From: Hirudinaria manillensis
Lineage: Eukaryota; Annelida; Clitellata; Hirudinida; Hirudinidae
NCBI GenBank assembly: GCA_034509925.1
Contig: CM067534.1
Coordinates: 1,273,501 to 1,337,500 of the forward strand
Length of the DNA: 64,000 bases
Direction of reading: 5' to 3'
This document shows, piece by piece, positions 13,831 to 27,511 of this stretch. The translations under genes were made by a program, and so were the position numbers. The notes below the pieces were generated by a model that had not been told where the DNA came from, made no database searches, and was given only the letters and a program-made list of their open reading frames with translations. Position 1 is the first letter of the stretch. Every line of letters starts with the position of its first letter.

Positions 13831-13956
13831 CATTGAAATGGATTGAAATTGGTTGAAATGAATTGGAGTTGATTGAAATGGATTGAAATTGGTTGAAATG
13901 AATTGGAGTTGATTGAAATGGATTGAAATTGGTTGAAATGAAATGGAGTTGATTGA
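13831..13956. repeat. 40-bp minisatellite, about three copies
   Basis: Units of GATTGAAATTGGTTGAAATG plus 20 further bases begin at 13841, 13881 and 13921 with almost no differences. Internal GATTGAAA sub-repeats show it grew from a shorter motif. Confidence 0.9.
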
Positions 13957-14783
13957 AAACTGATTGAAAGGGATCGAGTGAAGTTGCTGTAAAAGAACGC
14001 ACGTCAGAAGAGCAAAGAAGCAATCTCTTAGCGCCCCAATTAGCGCCAATCCCTTCCTGAAATCTGAAATTAGATTCTCTTTGACATCTAGGAATTCCTC
14101 TGAGCCGACTTCCAATCGCTAGCTGAGTCTTATCAAACCCAGTCACTGACATAGCCGAGATTATAATGATGATGATGACGACGACGGTGCTGATTACGCT
14201 GCCGGTAGGTGATAATGATGATAATTGTGATGATACTGAGAAGAAGAAGGAGATATCACATCTTGAGATGATATCTTGAGCCACATCAATCTTAGCTTCT
14301 CATCACCTGTAGTTGCATCCAATTTACGGACAGATGCTGACGTAATATCACGTGGTAAGTGATTTTACGGAGAATTTATTATAATAAAATAATAAAATAA
14401 AATAAATCTAATATCAACAATAATAACTATAATTAAAAATTATTATTATAATAACATGTAACAAAACTGCTTATTAATTATTCAGGGTCGACGATAATTT
14501 TTAATAAAAGTATTTAGCAATTTAAATTAAACAATATTTGGATTTGTTTCGTGAAATTATTTTGATAATATGTTGATTTGTATGTTTTTAATACCATATC
14601 ATTCTAATATATGCAATTGTATATCGTCAGTGTATATGTGTGCATTTGTTATGAATAAACATATTTTATATATATTGTATATAGTAGTACATGTTTATAT
14701 AACATACATACTATATTGCGTATATGTTGAAATCATTTTGTGACCAAGCTACTGCTTACAGAATATTATTCAAATGGCTATTT

Positions 14784-14817
14784 TATTATTATTTCTATTA
14801 TTATTATTATTTTTGTG

Positions 14818-14853
<36 letters not shown>
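14784..14853. repeat. (ATT)n array
   Basis: Interrupted ATT repeat, with TTC and TGG breaks. Nothing coding. Confidence 0.85.
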
Positions 14854-16673
14854 CCAACTCTGTCTCTTCTCAGAAATCCATTAATCTTGATAAATGTGTG
14901 CATTTTTAATGCATGAATATTACTGCAAAGCACTTTGTATTTTGTGGGAAATTTAAGAAGTTTATTTGGATTCAAAATCAGAAATATCAATAACAACAAT
15001 AATAAAAAATTATTATTAAATAATAATAATATTAATAATAAATATATTCTAATAATGTAATATTTTATTATACTAACTTTGTTAACACCATTATAATAGA
15101 CATTAGCAATTATAAATTTTTTTACTTTTAAATTCTATGAAAGAAAATTTTTATTATTTTGAATTTTAGGTTAATTAAAAGATTAGTAATTTTAATTTTC
15201 TTTATATTCAATAAAACATTGAATTTTAAAACCTTTTAAAATGTTAAAATGTTAAAATTTGTTTTAAGAAAAGTATTGGAATAATTATTTTGGCAGAATT
15301 GTGAAAGAGTATTTATTGGTTTATTGTATTTATTTGTCAAAAAAATATTTGTATTTGTTGATTTATTTGAGTGTAATTGTAATATTGAGAAATTTATTTA
15401 ATATTACAGGTATTAAGGTATTTGAGTTTGATATTTGAACAAAGCTATTTGATTTGAGTGTAATATTGAGATATAATTATTTAATGTTACAGTTATTATA
15501 AGAATATTTATTGTAAAATAAATATTTATTTATAAATTTATTATACATATTTATTTTCCAATAAATATATTTTAATGACATAGAGATACAGCCTAATTTG
15601 TTTACTTTGTTGATAATATTAATGCATACATTTATGTTTACAATAGATTTATTCTGACAATAAGATACAATAGTTAGTTATAAGTATAAATCAAGAAAAT
15701 ATCCTAATAAAATAATAATAATAATACAATTAGTAACAATGTGTTTCTTTATTTATGTTTAAATTGATTTTTATATTAATTGTTCAATTTACATTAAAAG
15801 CTTTTTATAATTACTTAATTTCATAAATTCTAATTTTTACAATACAAATAATAATATTAATAACAATAATAATATCCTATTTTCATTAGGCCAGTATAAT
15901 TAATTTTGATGTAGTATTATAAATACGTTGTATTATTCAAATATAGGTATATTTAATTTACATTTACAAACGTAATTATTATGATTAAGATAGAATTTAA
16001 TAAAAGTTATTTTATAATGATATAATTTTATTAATGTACAATAACATATTAATTAATTTTAAAAATTATATATAAAATATATTTTTAATCAGTAGTTATT
16101 AATATGATTAATATTTAATAATATAATATGTTAAAAAAACATATTTACCAACACATACCTACTACCTTATGCAACAATAACAGAAATTTGATCGTAAACT
16201 TAAATAATAATAAAATTATATTTAAATATTCAAATTAAACATAAACCAATTTATAAAAAAAAATATTTATATAAACATGGAATTTAAAAATATGAATTTA
16301 ATATAATTAAATGCCCTATTTTTAAATTGTTATAAATTGAAATACATTGCTAAAATAAGTATTAGAAAGGACATTGAACCACACAAAGAGATTAAATTAT
16401 TTACAAATTTTATTACATTATTGCTAATTAATTAAATATTTATTTATTTAGATATTTATTTGTTAATATTTTTTATTATATTTTTTATTACAAATACCTC
16501 AACAATATTACAATAACATTTCTCTATTTACAAATTCATCTGTTAATTTTTATTCATTTATTTATTATAATTATTATTAATCTATTATTGAACCTTGAAT
16601 AATTTTATTATTTATTTATTTACATGGGATAAATATAGCTATAGCTCCTCCCCCAAAAGCAGTGGGTGGTCTG

Positions 16674-16687
16674 TTTATAATTGACAG
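16674..16687 (+). promoter_or_regulatory. Hox/TALE-type composite word (TTTATAATTGACAG)
   Basis: A homeodomain-type TTTATAATT abuts TTGACAG, the Meis/Hth core. It lies in a GC-richer island at 16.62-16.78 kb within otherwise AT-only DNA. Confidence 0.25.
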
Positions 16688-17345
16688 CCATCTTTTTTTG
16701 TACTCCATTACAAGTTGAACAAAAGCTTTGATGTTTTGGTCCACAAATGTTTTGATGTGCGTGAGAGCATCCGAGAGAGTAATTATAGTTTATTATGATT
16801 TTAATTATGAGGTCATAATTAATAATATTAACAATAATAATAATAATAATTTTTATATAATCACAATAAAATAGTTTTGTTTTAAATTTTTAATATATAA
16901 TAAAAATAATAGTAATTATTAGTATCGTTAATATTTGTCATATTTTATAATATTAATATAATTAATTATATCTTTAATGTTAAGAATTATATTGTTACAT
17001 ATTATAATATCAGTAATATTATTTTTAATGTTATCCAATGTGATTATGGCTTGTAATGTTATAGTATTTTGCTCTAAAATTATTGAATTCACATTAAATT
17101 TATTTTATTCCAGTTAAATGTTTAATTAACCTAAGTTTTTATATTTTATTTATTAAATCAGAGATTATTTTCTTTGTTTTTTTTTTTTAATATTTTCCTA
17201 AAATTGAATTTATATTCATATATTCCGTAAAAAAATTAATTTCAAACTCAAAATTAAATAAAAATAGACATATTTGGATCTTACGTTTTTAATTTCAGCA
17301 TGTCAAAAAATTTTAAAAAACTTTCAATAATTATAATGAAAATCG

Positions 17346-17368
17346 TGCATAATTATTGTAATTATGCA
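17346..17368. promoter_or_regulatory. Inverted TGCATAATTA pair
   Basis: TGCATAATTA and TAATTATGCA are separated by TTG. The same decamer forms the large palindrome at 54725. TAATTA is a homeodomain core and TGCAT a POU half-site. Confidence 0.3.
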
Positions 17369-17419
17369 TAAATTACTATTCAAGCCATTCTTTCATAGAC
17401 ACAGAAGTGCACCTTTGCC

Positions 17420-17645
17420 AAACATACACACATACATACATATACACATACATGCATATACACATACACACATACATACATATACACATATATACATACA
17501 TGCATATTCACATATATACATACATACATGCATATACACATACACGCATACATACATATACACATATACACATACATGCATATATACATACACACATACA
17601 TACATACATATATACATATACACATACATACATATACACATACCT
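17420..17645. repeat. ACAT/ACAC compound microsatellite
   Basis: Alternating CATA, CACA and TATA tetramers over about 225 bp. Every frame is open on both strands, which explains the long His/Tyr/Ile or Cys/Met/Val frames here. Confidence 0.95.
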
Positions 17646-19384
17646 AGTCACATAAAGACGTACAGAGACAAAGAAAGACGTATTCAGGAAGACAGGAAGA
17701 AAAAGTTAAACGGAACTTCCTAAGGGAATCTAATCATGGATTGAAAACAGCGGGCGAGGGAATGATTGAGTGCAGCCAATGAGAGGTGAATGAGTGCACA
17801 AGACTGAAAGAGTGAATGCAAGAATGAATGAATGGATGAATTATTGGATATTAGAAGAGAGGAATGCATGCATCTTTACAGGAGTGAATGTAAGTTTGAA
17901 GGAGTGAATGCATTAAAGAATGAGCTCGAAGGAATGAATGCAGAAAGATATGAGTGCAGGAATCATGCCATGCACGACCGACCGAGTGCATGACAGATGG
18001 ACAGAGCGGATTGAAGATGAAGAATAAGAAGAAAAAAAAAAGAAACTTGGTGATCCGACGACGTCATGAATTAGTGATGAAGGAGTGCAGAGGAATGCGG
18101 GAGTGAGTCAACGGCCGGAAGTACTGAGCGAGCAGTGGACGATGAGAAGCGATGAAAAGACGGGTGACCTGTGCCAGACGAACGGACGGACAAACTGACG
18201 GCTAGACTTTCGGACGGACAGACGGGCCGTGGTGTGTCCGGGGTCCATTATTCACCGGCGGCCTGTCATTTTTTCATCAAATTACAAACCTCCACGGTGG
18301 AATTGATCAAACTCCTTCCAAAGGGGGGCTGCCTGCGCTTCGCTTTCCAGGCAGATGCGCCTGGAAAGCGTCCCTCCAGATGAGTGCGACGGATGGAAAA
18401 ACGAATAAAAAAAAAGAAAAAAAACGTAGAACGAGAGAGAAAGAGGGGATAGATAGGTAGGGTGAGGGGAGATGGGGAGATGGGGAATGGGGTGGGAGGT
18501 AGAGGAAAAGGAGGCGCATAATAAATTCAAGCGCCAGATGATCGATGGTCCTTTATTATTTATTTCCATTCCATTGCACGGCGCAACTCTTAGTTGTCCT
18601 GGTTCAGTGATAATTGTCATGTTGATGCCGGCGATGATGACGACGACGACGGTGATGATGTTGATGATGATGACGATGATGAGGTCACGATTTTTGTTGT
18701 GATTGTTGTTGATGGATATATAGATAGTTGGATGGATGGATGGTTGGATTGAATGAATGATTGCTCTTTTTCATTCAAGCCATCGTCGTCCTCGTCGTCC
18801 TCATTAGTTTCACAACAAGATGTGCATTAATGTTATCACGAGAGGAGTGAATAAACTAATGAATTACATTCATTATAAGTTTATTAATAATATTAATATT
18901 TATTAAGAATATAATTCAATAACAATTTTGTTAGATTATTAATAACATTAAAGTTTGATTGATGCAAAGAATGTTTATACATTTACAACATGCATCACAA
19001 ATCATTTTCACTCACTCAATCAATCCCTAAATTCATACAGGCACTAATTAATTAACTAATTCATTCATAAATTCATTCATCCATCCATTCATTCATTCAT
19101 CAACCCCTTCTCTCATTCATTCACCACTTCTTCCATCCATCGTTCATCCGTCCATCCATCGTTCATCCCTCCATCTTTCCATCTTTTGTTTCGGCCACGC
19201 GGATGTCTCTGATTGGAGTAATTCAGTGCCAGTCTGCACGTGATCAAAAGAAATTGGAGGCACGCGAAGAAAATAAATAATGATCATAATCATAATCATA
19301 ACCACGACGACGCCTATAATAATGATGATGACGATCTTATGATGATGATAATTATTGCTATTATTGACCATCTTGTATTAATAT
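17646..19384. other. Intergenic DNA with balanced composition, no gene seen
   Basis: GAATGAATGC-type degenerate repeats fill 17.76-17.96 kb and a GC-richer section spans 18.0-18.7 kb. Open frames in the latter carry no recognisable domain, and their composition reflects GA-rich strands. A GAT array lies near 18.63 kb. Confidence 0.55.
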
Positions 19385-19627
<243 letters not shown>

Positions 19628-19849
19628 GTTATTGTTGCTGATATGTTATTGTTCAACATGTCAATCAACTGAATCCGTAACAGAAGTCTTGCAGCGTGAC
19701 TCATTAGCATTTTTTATGCTAATGGAATCACGTGATTTATTTTCGTTCCGGACGAGTATTTATTTGTAATACTTTAACAAAATAAAAGAAAAACATCATC
19801 CAGGGAAAAGTTGGATCTTTGGATGGAGGCCTACGAGATGAGGGAAGCA

Positions 19850-19955
19850 CGATGGATGTTCAGATGGACGGATGGATGGAAAGATGGTCGGACGGAAGGA
19901 AGGACGGATGGACGGACGGACGGATGGACGGACGGATGGATGGATGGATGGATTG
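19850..19955. repeat. GGAC/GGAT tetranucleotide array
   Basis: ATGG and ACGG tetramers alternate. The same CCAT/CCGT class occurs at 3166-3204, 12940-13005, 26352-26402 and 47510-47555. Confidence 0.9.
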
Positions 19956-20250
19956 ATGAGTGCCTTTTCTCACATTTTTCATCTGCTGACAACTTGTCCC
20001 ACTTCTGATCAACACAAAGAACAGGCAACTTGCCGGTGATGATGACGATGATGATGACGATGATGATGATGATGACCACGATGCTACTTAAATCAAAAAC
20101 AATTCGACAACTTAAGTAGGTTATGAAACAAGTCTGCAAAACATTAGCTGCTAAATACTAAATACTATATTGTATATGTGTAATGTTTGATTTGGTATCA
20201 TCTGTTGTGTATTTTGATTATCATCTTGCTCTCATCACTGGTATTGTCTT

Positions 20251-20403
20251 GGTATCCACTGGGTATCACCTTGATCTTAACTTGGTATAATCTTGGTATC
20301 GCCCTGGTATCCACTGGGTATCATCTTGATCTTAACTTGGTATAATCTTGGTATCGCCCTGGTATCCACTGGGTATCATCCGGGTATCGCCCGGGTATCG
20401 CCT
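20251..20403. repeat. 55-bp minisatellite, about 2.5 copies
   Basis: GGTATCCACTGGGTATCA starts at 20251, 20306 and 20361, an exact 55-bp period. The units contain CTTGGTAT sub-repeats. Confidence 0.92.
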
Positions 20404-20467
20404 TTCATAATCATTGACCCATCCAATCCAGGTAACAAAAACTTGCTCTCGTCTTGTAAACAACACG

Positions 20468-20481
20468 GTTTCCATGGAAAC
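20468..20481. promoter_or_regulatory. RFX-type X-box (GTTTCCATGGAAAC)
   Basis: A perfect 14-bp palindrome fitting the RFX consensus RYYRYYN(1-3)RRNRAC. Two more fits lie at 22384 and 36808. Binding is inferred. Confidence 0.4.
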
Positions 20482-21113
20482 GTTTGAAAAGAAATGTTCA
20501 AAGCAGGTGTCGCTTTGAAGCAGATTCATGCTGATTCGCATGAACGATCTCATTACGGTGTTTACATTTTATTCATTTATTTTATTATTCGTTTTTATTT
20601 TTTTTATTTATTTTTTTTAATATTTAAGTATTTTAAATATTATTATATTTTATTCCTCGTTTTCTGCTCTTAATTTCTAAAATCAAAATTTGTATTATAA
20701 TGATGCTGAATCATCAACATCACCATCGTCATAGTCGTCATCATCACCACCATCATCGTCGTCATCATCATAGTCGTCGTCGTCGTCGTCGTCACCGTCG
20801 TACTGATCCATCAGAGCGCCCGAGTTCCTTAAGCTTAAATTTCTTTTCCATTTAGAAATTGAATTTCAGAATTAATTTTTAATTCAAAGTTTCATTTTGA
20901 AAGTTTATCTTTGGGTGGGTAGATGGATGGACAGATGGATAGAAGGGTGGGTGGGTGGATGGCTTTGTCCCCCAACCCCCTGGGTATTCACCGAGTTACT
21001 CACTCATCCGTTTATTTAATCAGGCTCTCGGAGGTTTGAATGGAAAGTAAACATCCATTAAGAATTCCTTTCCTGATTGATCGATCGCCGGAGTCTCGTC
21101 CGCGCCGGAATTT

Positions 21114-21129
21114 TAGCGCCACCGTGTGG
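21114..21129 (-). promoter_or_regulatory. CTCF-like site
   Basis: TAGCGCCACCGTGTGG fits the reverse of the conserved bilaterian CTCF core (TAGCGCCMCCTNGTGG) with one mismatch. It lies in a GC-richer non-coding island (21.06-21.75 kb) upstream of the Hox gene, where insulators are common in Hox clusters. This is a motif match only. Confidence 0.3.
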
Positions 21130-22215
21130 AGCTGATGGCGCCCACTGCCGCTAAAAAGACGCTAATTTCCAGGAGGTGGAAAGACGAATCCAGTTCCGAG
21201 ACCTCTTGTTGTTCGCGTGGATGTTTGTTTGGCTGTTTGTTTGATGGTATGATTGTTTAGTTTTGTCTGTTGTCGGTATCTGATACTTCTGTCTGTCTGC
21301 AATTTGTCTTTCCAGGAAGGCGATGGCACGAATCAAGATTTTTCTTTGAAAATCTCTCAAAAGAAGATCTGCTGGCAATCAATCTGACAATTATGAAACT
21401 CTCGGATATCGCGTAACAACAGAATATAGCGAATCTGAGACGCAGAGAATGACTTATAGATTCACTTCCAGCCCTCAACGCGTACAATCCGGGAAAAGGA
21501 ACGCCTGGAAAAGAGCTCTTGTTTCGTGCCCGGACAAAGAATATCATCCTAGGTTCGCCTGTCAAAACCTTTCCATCTCTTCGCGGTAACGAATCCTAGC
21601 AGTTGGAAGGACTTGTCGGCTGTGATTGCAACATGGAAAAAGCGATCCATCACTTCTGTTATTCCAGAGGGGAAAGCGCGCGCACCGCGGAGGTCTGAAA
21701 CTCTTCGGAATAAAATGAATTCTTAATCGAATCAAAGCAACTCTTCACGAACAAGAATCTCTCGTTTCTTCTTTTGCTACGCTGGCCTCAAGTGGTATCC
21801 GAGAATGTGCAAAGAGAAAAATGAAAAACAAAACAATTATTATACGATAATAATATTATGATAGAAATTATTAAACCGGTTGGCTACGTAGCGGGATTGA
21901 CATCCCTTCTGGCCAACTGATGATATCATATCAATTTTAAAACTAAAATAAAAAAAAAATTATTTTATAAAAAAGAAATCAAATCAATAAAATCATAAAC
22001 GAATTCCATCGTTTTGGTGGACAGATATTATTTCGGGGAAGGGGAAAAAACCTTTCACGAAATGACTTGAAATAGGAGACCAAAAAAAAAAAAAGATATT
22101 CCATTCACTGTCAATGCTGAGACCTCCATGCGCTGATAGCTCCATGAATATTTCATGGACACCTAAACAAACACACGAGCACAAGAACACTACACCCTCC
22201 CGCACGCACACAAAC

Positions 22216-22285
22216 ACCCTCACACACACACAGAGATAGAAAGAGAGAGAGAGAGAGAGAGACAGAGAGAGAAACACAAACACAG
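22216..22285. repeat. CA and GA dinucleotide repeats
   Basis: A short CA tract leads into a GA tract, with ACAGAGAG interruptions. Confidence 0.85.
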
Positions 22286-22383
22286 AAAAAGGACGTGGAA
22301 AAAATCGACGGAGCCCGATGGTCTGCCGGTTCGAATCCACGATCCGTTGTTCCAATCAGGCTGCACAAACAAGCGTCTACCGT

Positions 22384-22397
22384 GGTTGCCATGGAAA
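22384..22397. promoter_or_regulatory. RFX-type X-box (GTTGCCATGGAAAC)
   Basis: Matches the X-box consensus at every constrained position and lies in a GC-richer patch about 5.1 kb before the Hox start codon. Confidence 0.4.
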
Positions 22398-22490
22398 CGG
22401 ATCCGTCTCGTGAAAAACTCCAGCGACATTCGACACTAATGAATGGGGCGGTTACCGGACGCTGGTTGATTTTTTTTCCAGTCTCTCAGG

Positions 22491-22492
<2 letters not shown>

Positions 22493-22573
<81 letters not shown>

Positions 22574-22597
22574 GTTGTTGTTGTTGTTGTTGTTGTT
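22493..22597. repeat. (TTA)n followed by (TTG)n
   Basis: About 80 bp of TTA changes sharply to eight TTG units, the same TTA/TTG pairing seen next to copy B at 61.0 kb. Confidence 0.92.
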
Positions 22598-24063
22598 TTC
22601 TTTTTGATATTGTACCCTTTACATCGGATACCAATGGATGATGGATTGATTGATTGATTTCACGATTGAATGATGATTGATTGATTAATTGAATGTATCC
22701 AGTCTAACAATGAAATAGAATGTCTGCGTTTACTATTGAATTTGTTTACTAATTTATTTATTTTATGAATTAATAAATTTTTAATTTTTCCAATCCAACA
22801 AATTCAAAAAATTATGATTTGCCAAGAGTTTTTATTAAAGGTTAGACGTCTTCATCTCTGACAGTGTTGGAAGATGCTGACAGGATGATGACGACGATGA
22901 TGATGATGGTGGTGATGATGATGATTATGAGGAGGAGGAGGAGGAGGATAACGACGGAAGAGAAGGAGGATGGGATTGAGGAGTGAGGAATGAAGAGCGA
23001 GTGAGTGAGTGAATGAAGGGGAGAAGAAGATTAATGGAACGCCTCAGAGATTCCTGGAGAGATGGAGAGGAACTTATTAGATATAATAAGAAGCGCCTGC
23101 ATGGAGCAGCTGGCGCGATCAAACGATGCAGAACTCTCCTTCCAAATTTCCACGTCCGTGTGCATGGATTTATCCGCGATGCATGCGCGCCTGCATGCAT
23201 GCACCTCGTAGGAATTGAAAGACGAGTTTGGAGGATCCAAAAGATGCAAAAAGGCCTCTCATTCCCATTCACGGCACGGAATTTTCAATCACTTCTTGCA
23301 TACATTTCAATCAATTTCAATCAACGCATTGACCGGTGAATGGGGAATGCATAGCGAAATTTGCATGGGAAATTGTCGCGAGGAAAATGAAATTTAAGTT
23401 GCTTATTTAAACAATCGTTAATGAATTTCACGAATTAAATGAAAAATAACATTAAATAAGTACATTCCAAAGTACCCAAACACTCTCCTTCAACTTTCAA
23501 AGGTGGAATCTTAATGCACCAGAGAGATGAATTATTGTAAGCAATTAATTCATTCATTTGTTCAATCAATCAATCAACAAATCAATCCCTGCGTCAATCG
23601 ATCACTCTTGCAATTCCATCGCTTTGATCTGACCAATGCATCGACGAGATGAATTTCCGAACCGGTGCATTAATGCACACGAAAGGCAGTTCCCTGCATC
23701 AATGCAGCCCAAATATTCCCCCACCCCATATTCACATCTCATTCGAAATTATTTCACCCCCGTTCCGCCAATTTGTCCACAAATTGTGGACAAAAAATGG
23801 CAAATAAATCTTTCAAAAATCTTTTTCAACACCAACGTGGGTTTTTTTTAAATCTTTTTTCTCTACTGTCAAATCATCTTTTGTCTGGCAATCTGGTTGT
23901 GCCAACCTGGGAGGTGATGATGATGATGACGACGACGACGATGATGGTGATGATGATGATGGTGGCATGATCAAGACACAACATTGTCTACTAAAAGTGA
24001 TTTATTCCTCTTGTGACAATGGTTTACATTACATTCTTACTTGAATTACACATATAATATATT

Positions 24064-24257
<194 letters not shown>

Positions 24258-24420
24258 CCCCCCTGATACAATAACAATGGTAAAAAATACTTAATGTTAT
24301 CGTCGTCGTCATCATCATAAACAATTCAGACAGCCCAAAATTGGAATAAATAATTATCATATTGCCATAAATTAAATAATTACGTTGTAAATTATATTTT
24401 TAAACTTCAATATTTCATCC

Positions 24421-24870
24421 ACGGAGATCATATGAATCCCAGAACAGGGCGGAGTTTAGAAAAACAGGCGCTACATAAATGACCAAAAACGAACCTCAAT
24501 ATTATCGCATTCGTGGCGCTACATAAATGCAGCTCAAACCAAGATGGCGACTGCTTCCTTTTTGAGGACATTCAGGAGAGGAGTTTGACATTAAAAAAAG
24601 AAAGATTTTATAAAAACAATTTTAGAAAAAATTTGGTTTAAAAACATCTAAAAAACATCTTCAAAGAGGAAGTCAACAGAAAATTTTGTGAGGACAGAAC
24701 AGCGTCTGACGCCGGCATGGAATCAATTTATTCCACTCGAAGAAGGGGTTTAAAGTGGCTGGGGGAGGAGCATAAGAGGGTAGCCACGCCCCCCTTTGGA
24801 TGACTCAGGGTTTGGGGAACTCTGCTCAATTGGAATAATTGGAGGTGTGGAAGTGTGCCCCGGACGTTTA
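24421..24870. promoter_or_regulatory. GC-richer non-coding island with repeated GGCGCTACATAAATG
   Basis: GGCGCTACATAAATG occurs at 24467 and again at 24515, spaced 48 bp. AAGATGGCGAC (YY1/Pho-like) follows at 24541. No reading frame is supported. It is a candidate regulatory element about 3 kb before the Hox gene. Confidence 0.3.
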
Positions 24871-25587
24871 GCGACGTTTAGGGCAATATGTTTGTTTTAT
24901 TTTTGTAATCTATATTTTGACTTTTTAAATTAATTATCATTAAACTAGAACTATTGCGCCAAAAAAAATCTTATCGTGTATTCGCATTGAGGATCCAATA
25001 TATTATTATGTAATCGCCTATCGCAGTTACGTAAACACTATAAACTTTTGAATGTTTTCGTTATTGTCATTTTCATCAATATTATTATTAATATGATTAT
25101 TATTATTGTTATTGTTATTATTATTATTATTATTACTATTATTAACATTATTATTTTCTTTTTTAATCATTTTCTCGCCTGAATGTCTGGCAGTTGAATA
25201 GATTATAATGATCATGATCTTCAACAACAACAATGCATTATTGTTGCTATTATTAATTTTATTATTATTATTGTTATTGTTATTAATAATATTATTATTT
25301 GACATGATTACACTGATTTCTTTCAGAAATGGTTTTTAAAAACTGAAAATCGACGATTGAAAGTGAAATTTGTATCTGAAATCCTGCCATCCTTTGATGT
25401 TCCAATTCCACGTCAAAAGACAAAGAATCTTTTTGTCAGAAATAAAGAATAAAGATTTCCTTTGATTCTTATCGGCGAGAAATCTTTTTAATTGATTTTA
25501 ATTTTTATTCTGGAAAATCAGGTAAAATGGCGATGAAAGACTTCAAACCAGTACTTCAAACAAACGGCGATCCAAATTTTGATGTTA

Positions 25588-25691
<104 letters not shown>

Positions 25692-25759
25692 CTTATTATA
25701 CTTATTACTACTGTAGTTTATTTTACGAGTTAGAGAACTTATGCTATTAAGGTTGTTGT

Positions 25760-25813
<54 letters not shown>

Positions 25814-26660
25814 GGATAATCCTGATAACGATTAAAGATGAAGATGACGACGACGATGATGATAGATATCAATATCAATGCCGTCTACGTTGATTCATCT
25901 CTTTGTGATTTTTTTGTTGATTTTTTTTGTTGCTGAAACATGAATTAGGAATCTGTTTGTGGAGCTTAATTAAGCCTCAGTCAGTCAGATTTTAAGGTCA
26001 TGAGAAAAGGATGTAATTTTATTATTATAATTATTATTATTATTATTTTATTTGGTGAGTTAAAAATATTAAAAAACACAGAGTAAATAATTTTCAAGAG
26101 AATATAAACAACAAGAACATCTAATTATAGCAACAGCAACAACAACAACATAACTTTCTCAAAACATACATACACACACGCACGCACGCACAAACACACG
26201 CGCACATAAAGAAAAACTAAACACGCCCACCAGCCAATATTATAAATCAACTGATTACCACTCACGAGTACCTAATTAATATTCAAACACTCCATACATT
26301 CATAGGCCCATAATGATAAGCAGACGAGATTGATGGACATCAAATGGATGAGATGGATTGATGGATGGATAGATGGATGGATGGATGGATGGATGGATGG
26401 ATAAGAGCGCTTTAGAAGTCCCATTAATATAGGTGTAGTTAAACTTAATAGTACATGTCATGACTTGATATATGACCTGGTATGTCTTGTTTGATATGAT
26501 GTATAGCTTAGTATAGGTCTTGTATATTGTTTGTACGTGATGATGTATGGAATCGTATATGTATCTGTATGATGCTTGGGATAGTGTTTGTGTGATATAG
26601 TATATATACCGGTATGATGTATGACGTATGGTAAAGCGCATGGGCTCTAAAGGTGATGTG

Positions 26661-26668
26661 TATATAAA
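26661..26668 (+). promoter_or_regulatory. TATA-like box upstream of the Hox gene
   Basis: TATATAAA lies about 850 bp before the Hox start codon, where base composition shifts from AT-rich repeat to balanced sequence that continues to the ATG. A start site would be expected near 26.69 kb. This is a motif call only. An alternative is an upstream non-coding exon joined to an acceptor near 27488, where a CTTCTTCTTCTTTTTCTTTT-like tract precedes TTTAG. Confidence 0.3.
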
Positions 26669-26691
26669 GTACCGGTTTGATAACATGAAAA

Positions 26692-27511
26692 ATGTTCTCT
26701 GCAAATCGAGAGAAGAGGGAGAGATATTGACGATTAGGAAGAGTGAACGAGAGAGATATAGCTCATCGTAGTCTCTTGTAGTCGTTGCGTGAGTTGAGAT
26801 ATCGTTTCGTCCATCATCGTCATCGTCGTCGTCGTCGTTGTCGAAGTATTTATGGCCTCGACTTGCGAAGGAGGAAATTTACGAGCGCAGTTTGTCGACT
26901 AATCGAGAGTTGGTTTTGCTCGTCTTTTGACGACTTTTGCGAATAGATTTACGATCGTTTCATACGAAGATCACGACACGCTTCTTAAATTTGTTTTGTT
27001 CTGTCTCTCTCACTCTCTCTTCCTTTATTTTTCTCCTCTGTTTTCTGTCTATTCTACATTTTAGTTCGCCGTCAAAGTTTTCAATCAATCGGCAAATCAA
27101 TCGGTTGGTCGTCAATCAATCGGAGTTCTTCCGTTCTCAACAGATCTCTCTGTCAGCTTCGTCATCTGGCGTCACGGGTCATCGTCGTCATCATCGTCGT
27201 CGTCGTCATCAATCGACAGGAACAAGTCGCCACGGCTCGTGGAACGGCCATAAATCTCCCAAAGAATCAATCAGTTAGTGGCGCTGAAGACGCTCTCTTG
27301 TAGCTCGGAACAACAAAAAGTTGACAGTTCCTTCTCCATCTTTTTTTTACTTTCTGTCTTTCTTTCTGTTTGTCCATCCTTGATCTTCTCGCCCGTCATC
27401 ATAACCATCAACATCGTCATCGTCATCACCACCATCATCATCAACATCTTCTTCTTCTTTTTCTTTTTCCGCAATTCACGGACTTTAGCGGGACAAAAGT
27501 ATGTCAACGTA
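26692..27511 (+). other. Probable 5' untranslated/leader region of the Hox gene
   Basis: This stretch has balanced base composition unlike the AT-rich DNA before it. It contains CGTCGT/CATCGT runs, short upstream ATGs and a pyrimidine-rich run just before the start codon. Several short open frames occur in it but none has recognisable protein sequence. I infer a leader, either contiguous or spliced near 27488. Confidence 0.35.

Larger units (their letters stand above)
13957..17419. other. Mostly AT-rich intergenic DNA
   Basis: Contains GAT-type runs near 14.16 kb, a long stretch (14.36-16.62 kb) with almost no G or C, and the small GC-richer island at 16.62-16.78 kb. No gene is supported. 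Confidence 0.65.

Noticed and set aside
17364-17723. 119-codon His/Tyr/Ile frame
   Set aside because: Compound ACAT repeat is open in all frames.
22328-22338. GGTTCGAATCC, a perfect Pol III B box
   Set aside because: The T-stem bases around it do not pair and no A box was found 30-60 bp upstream.
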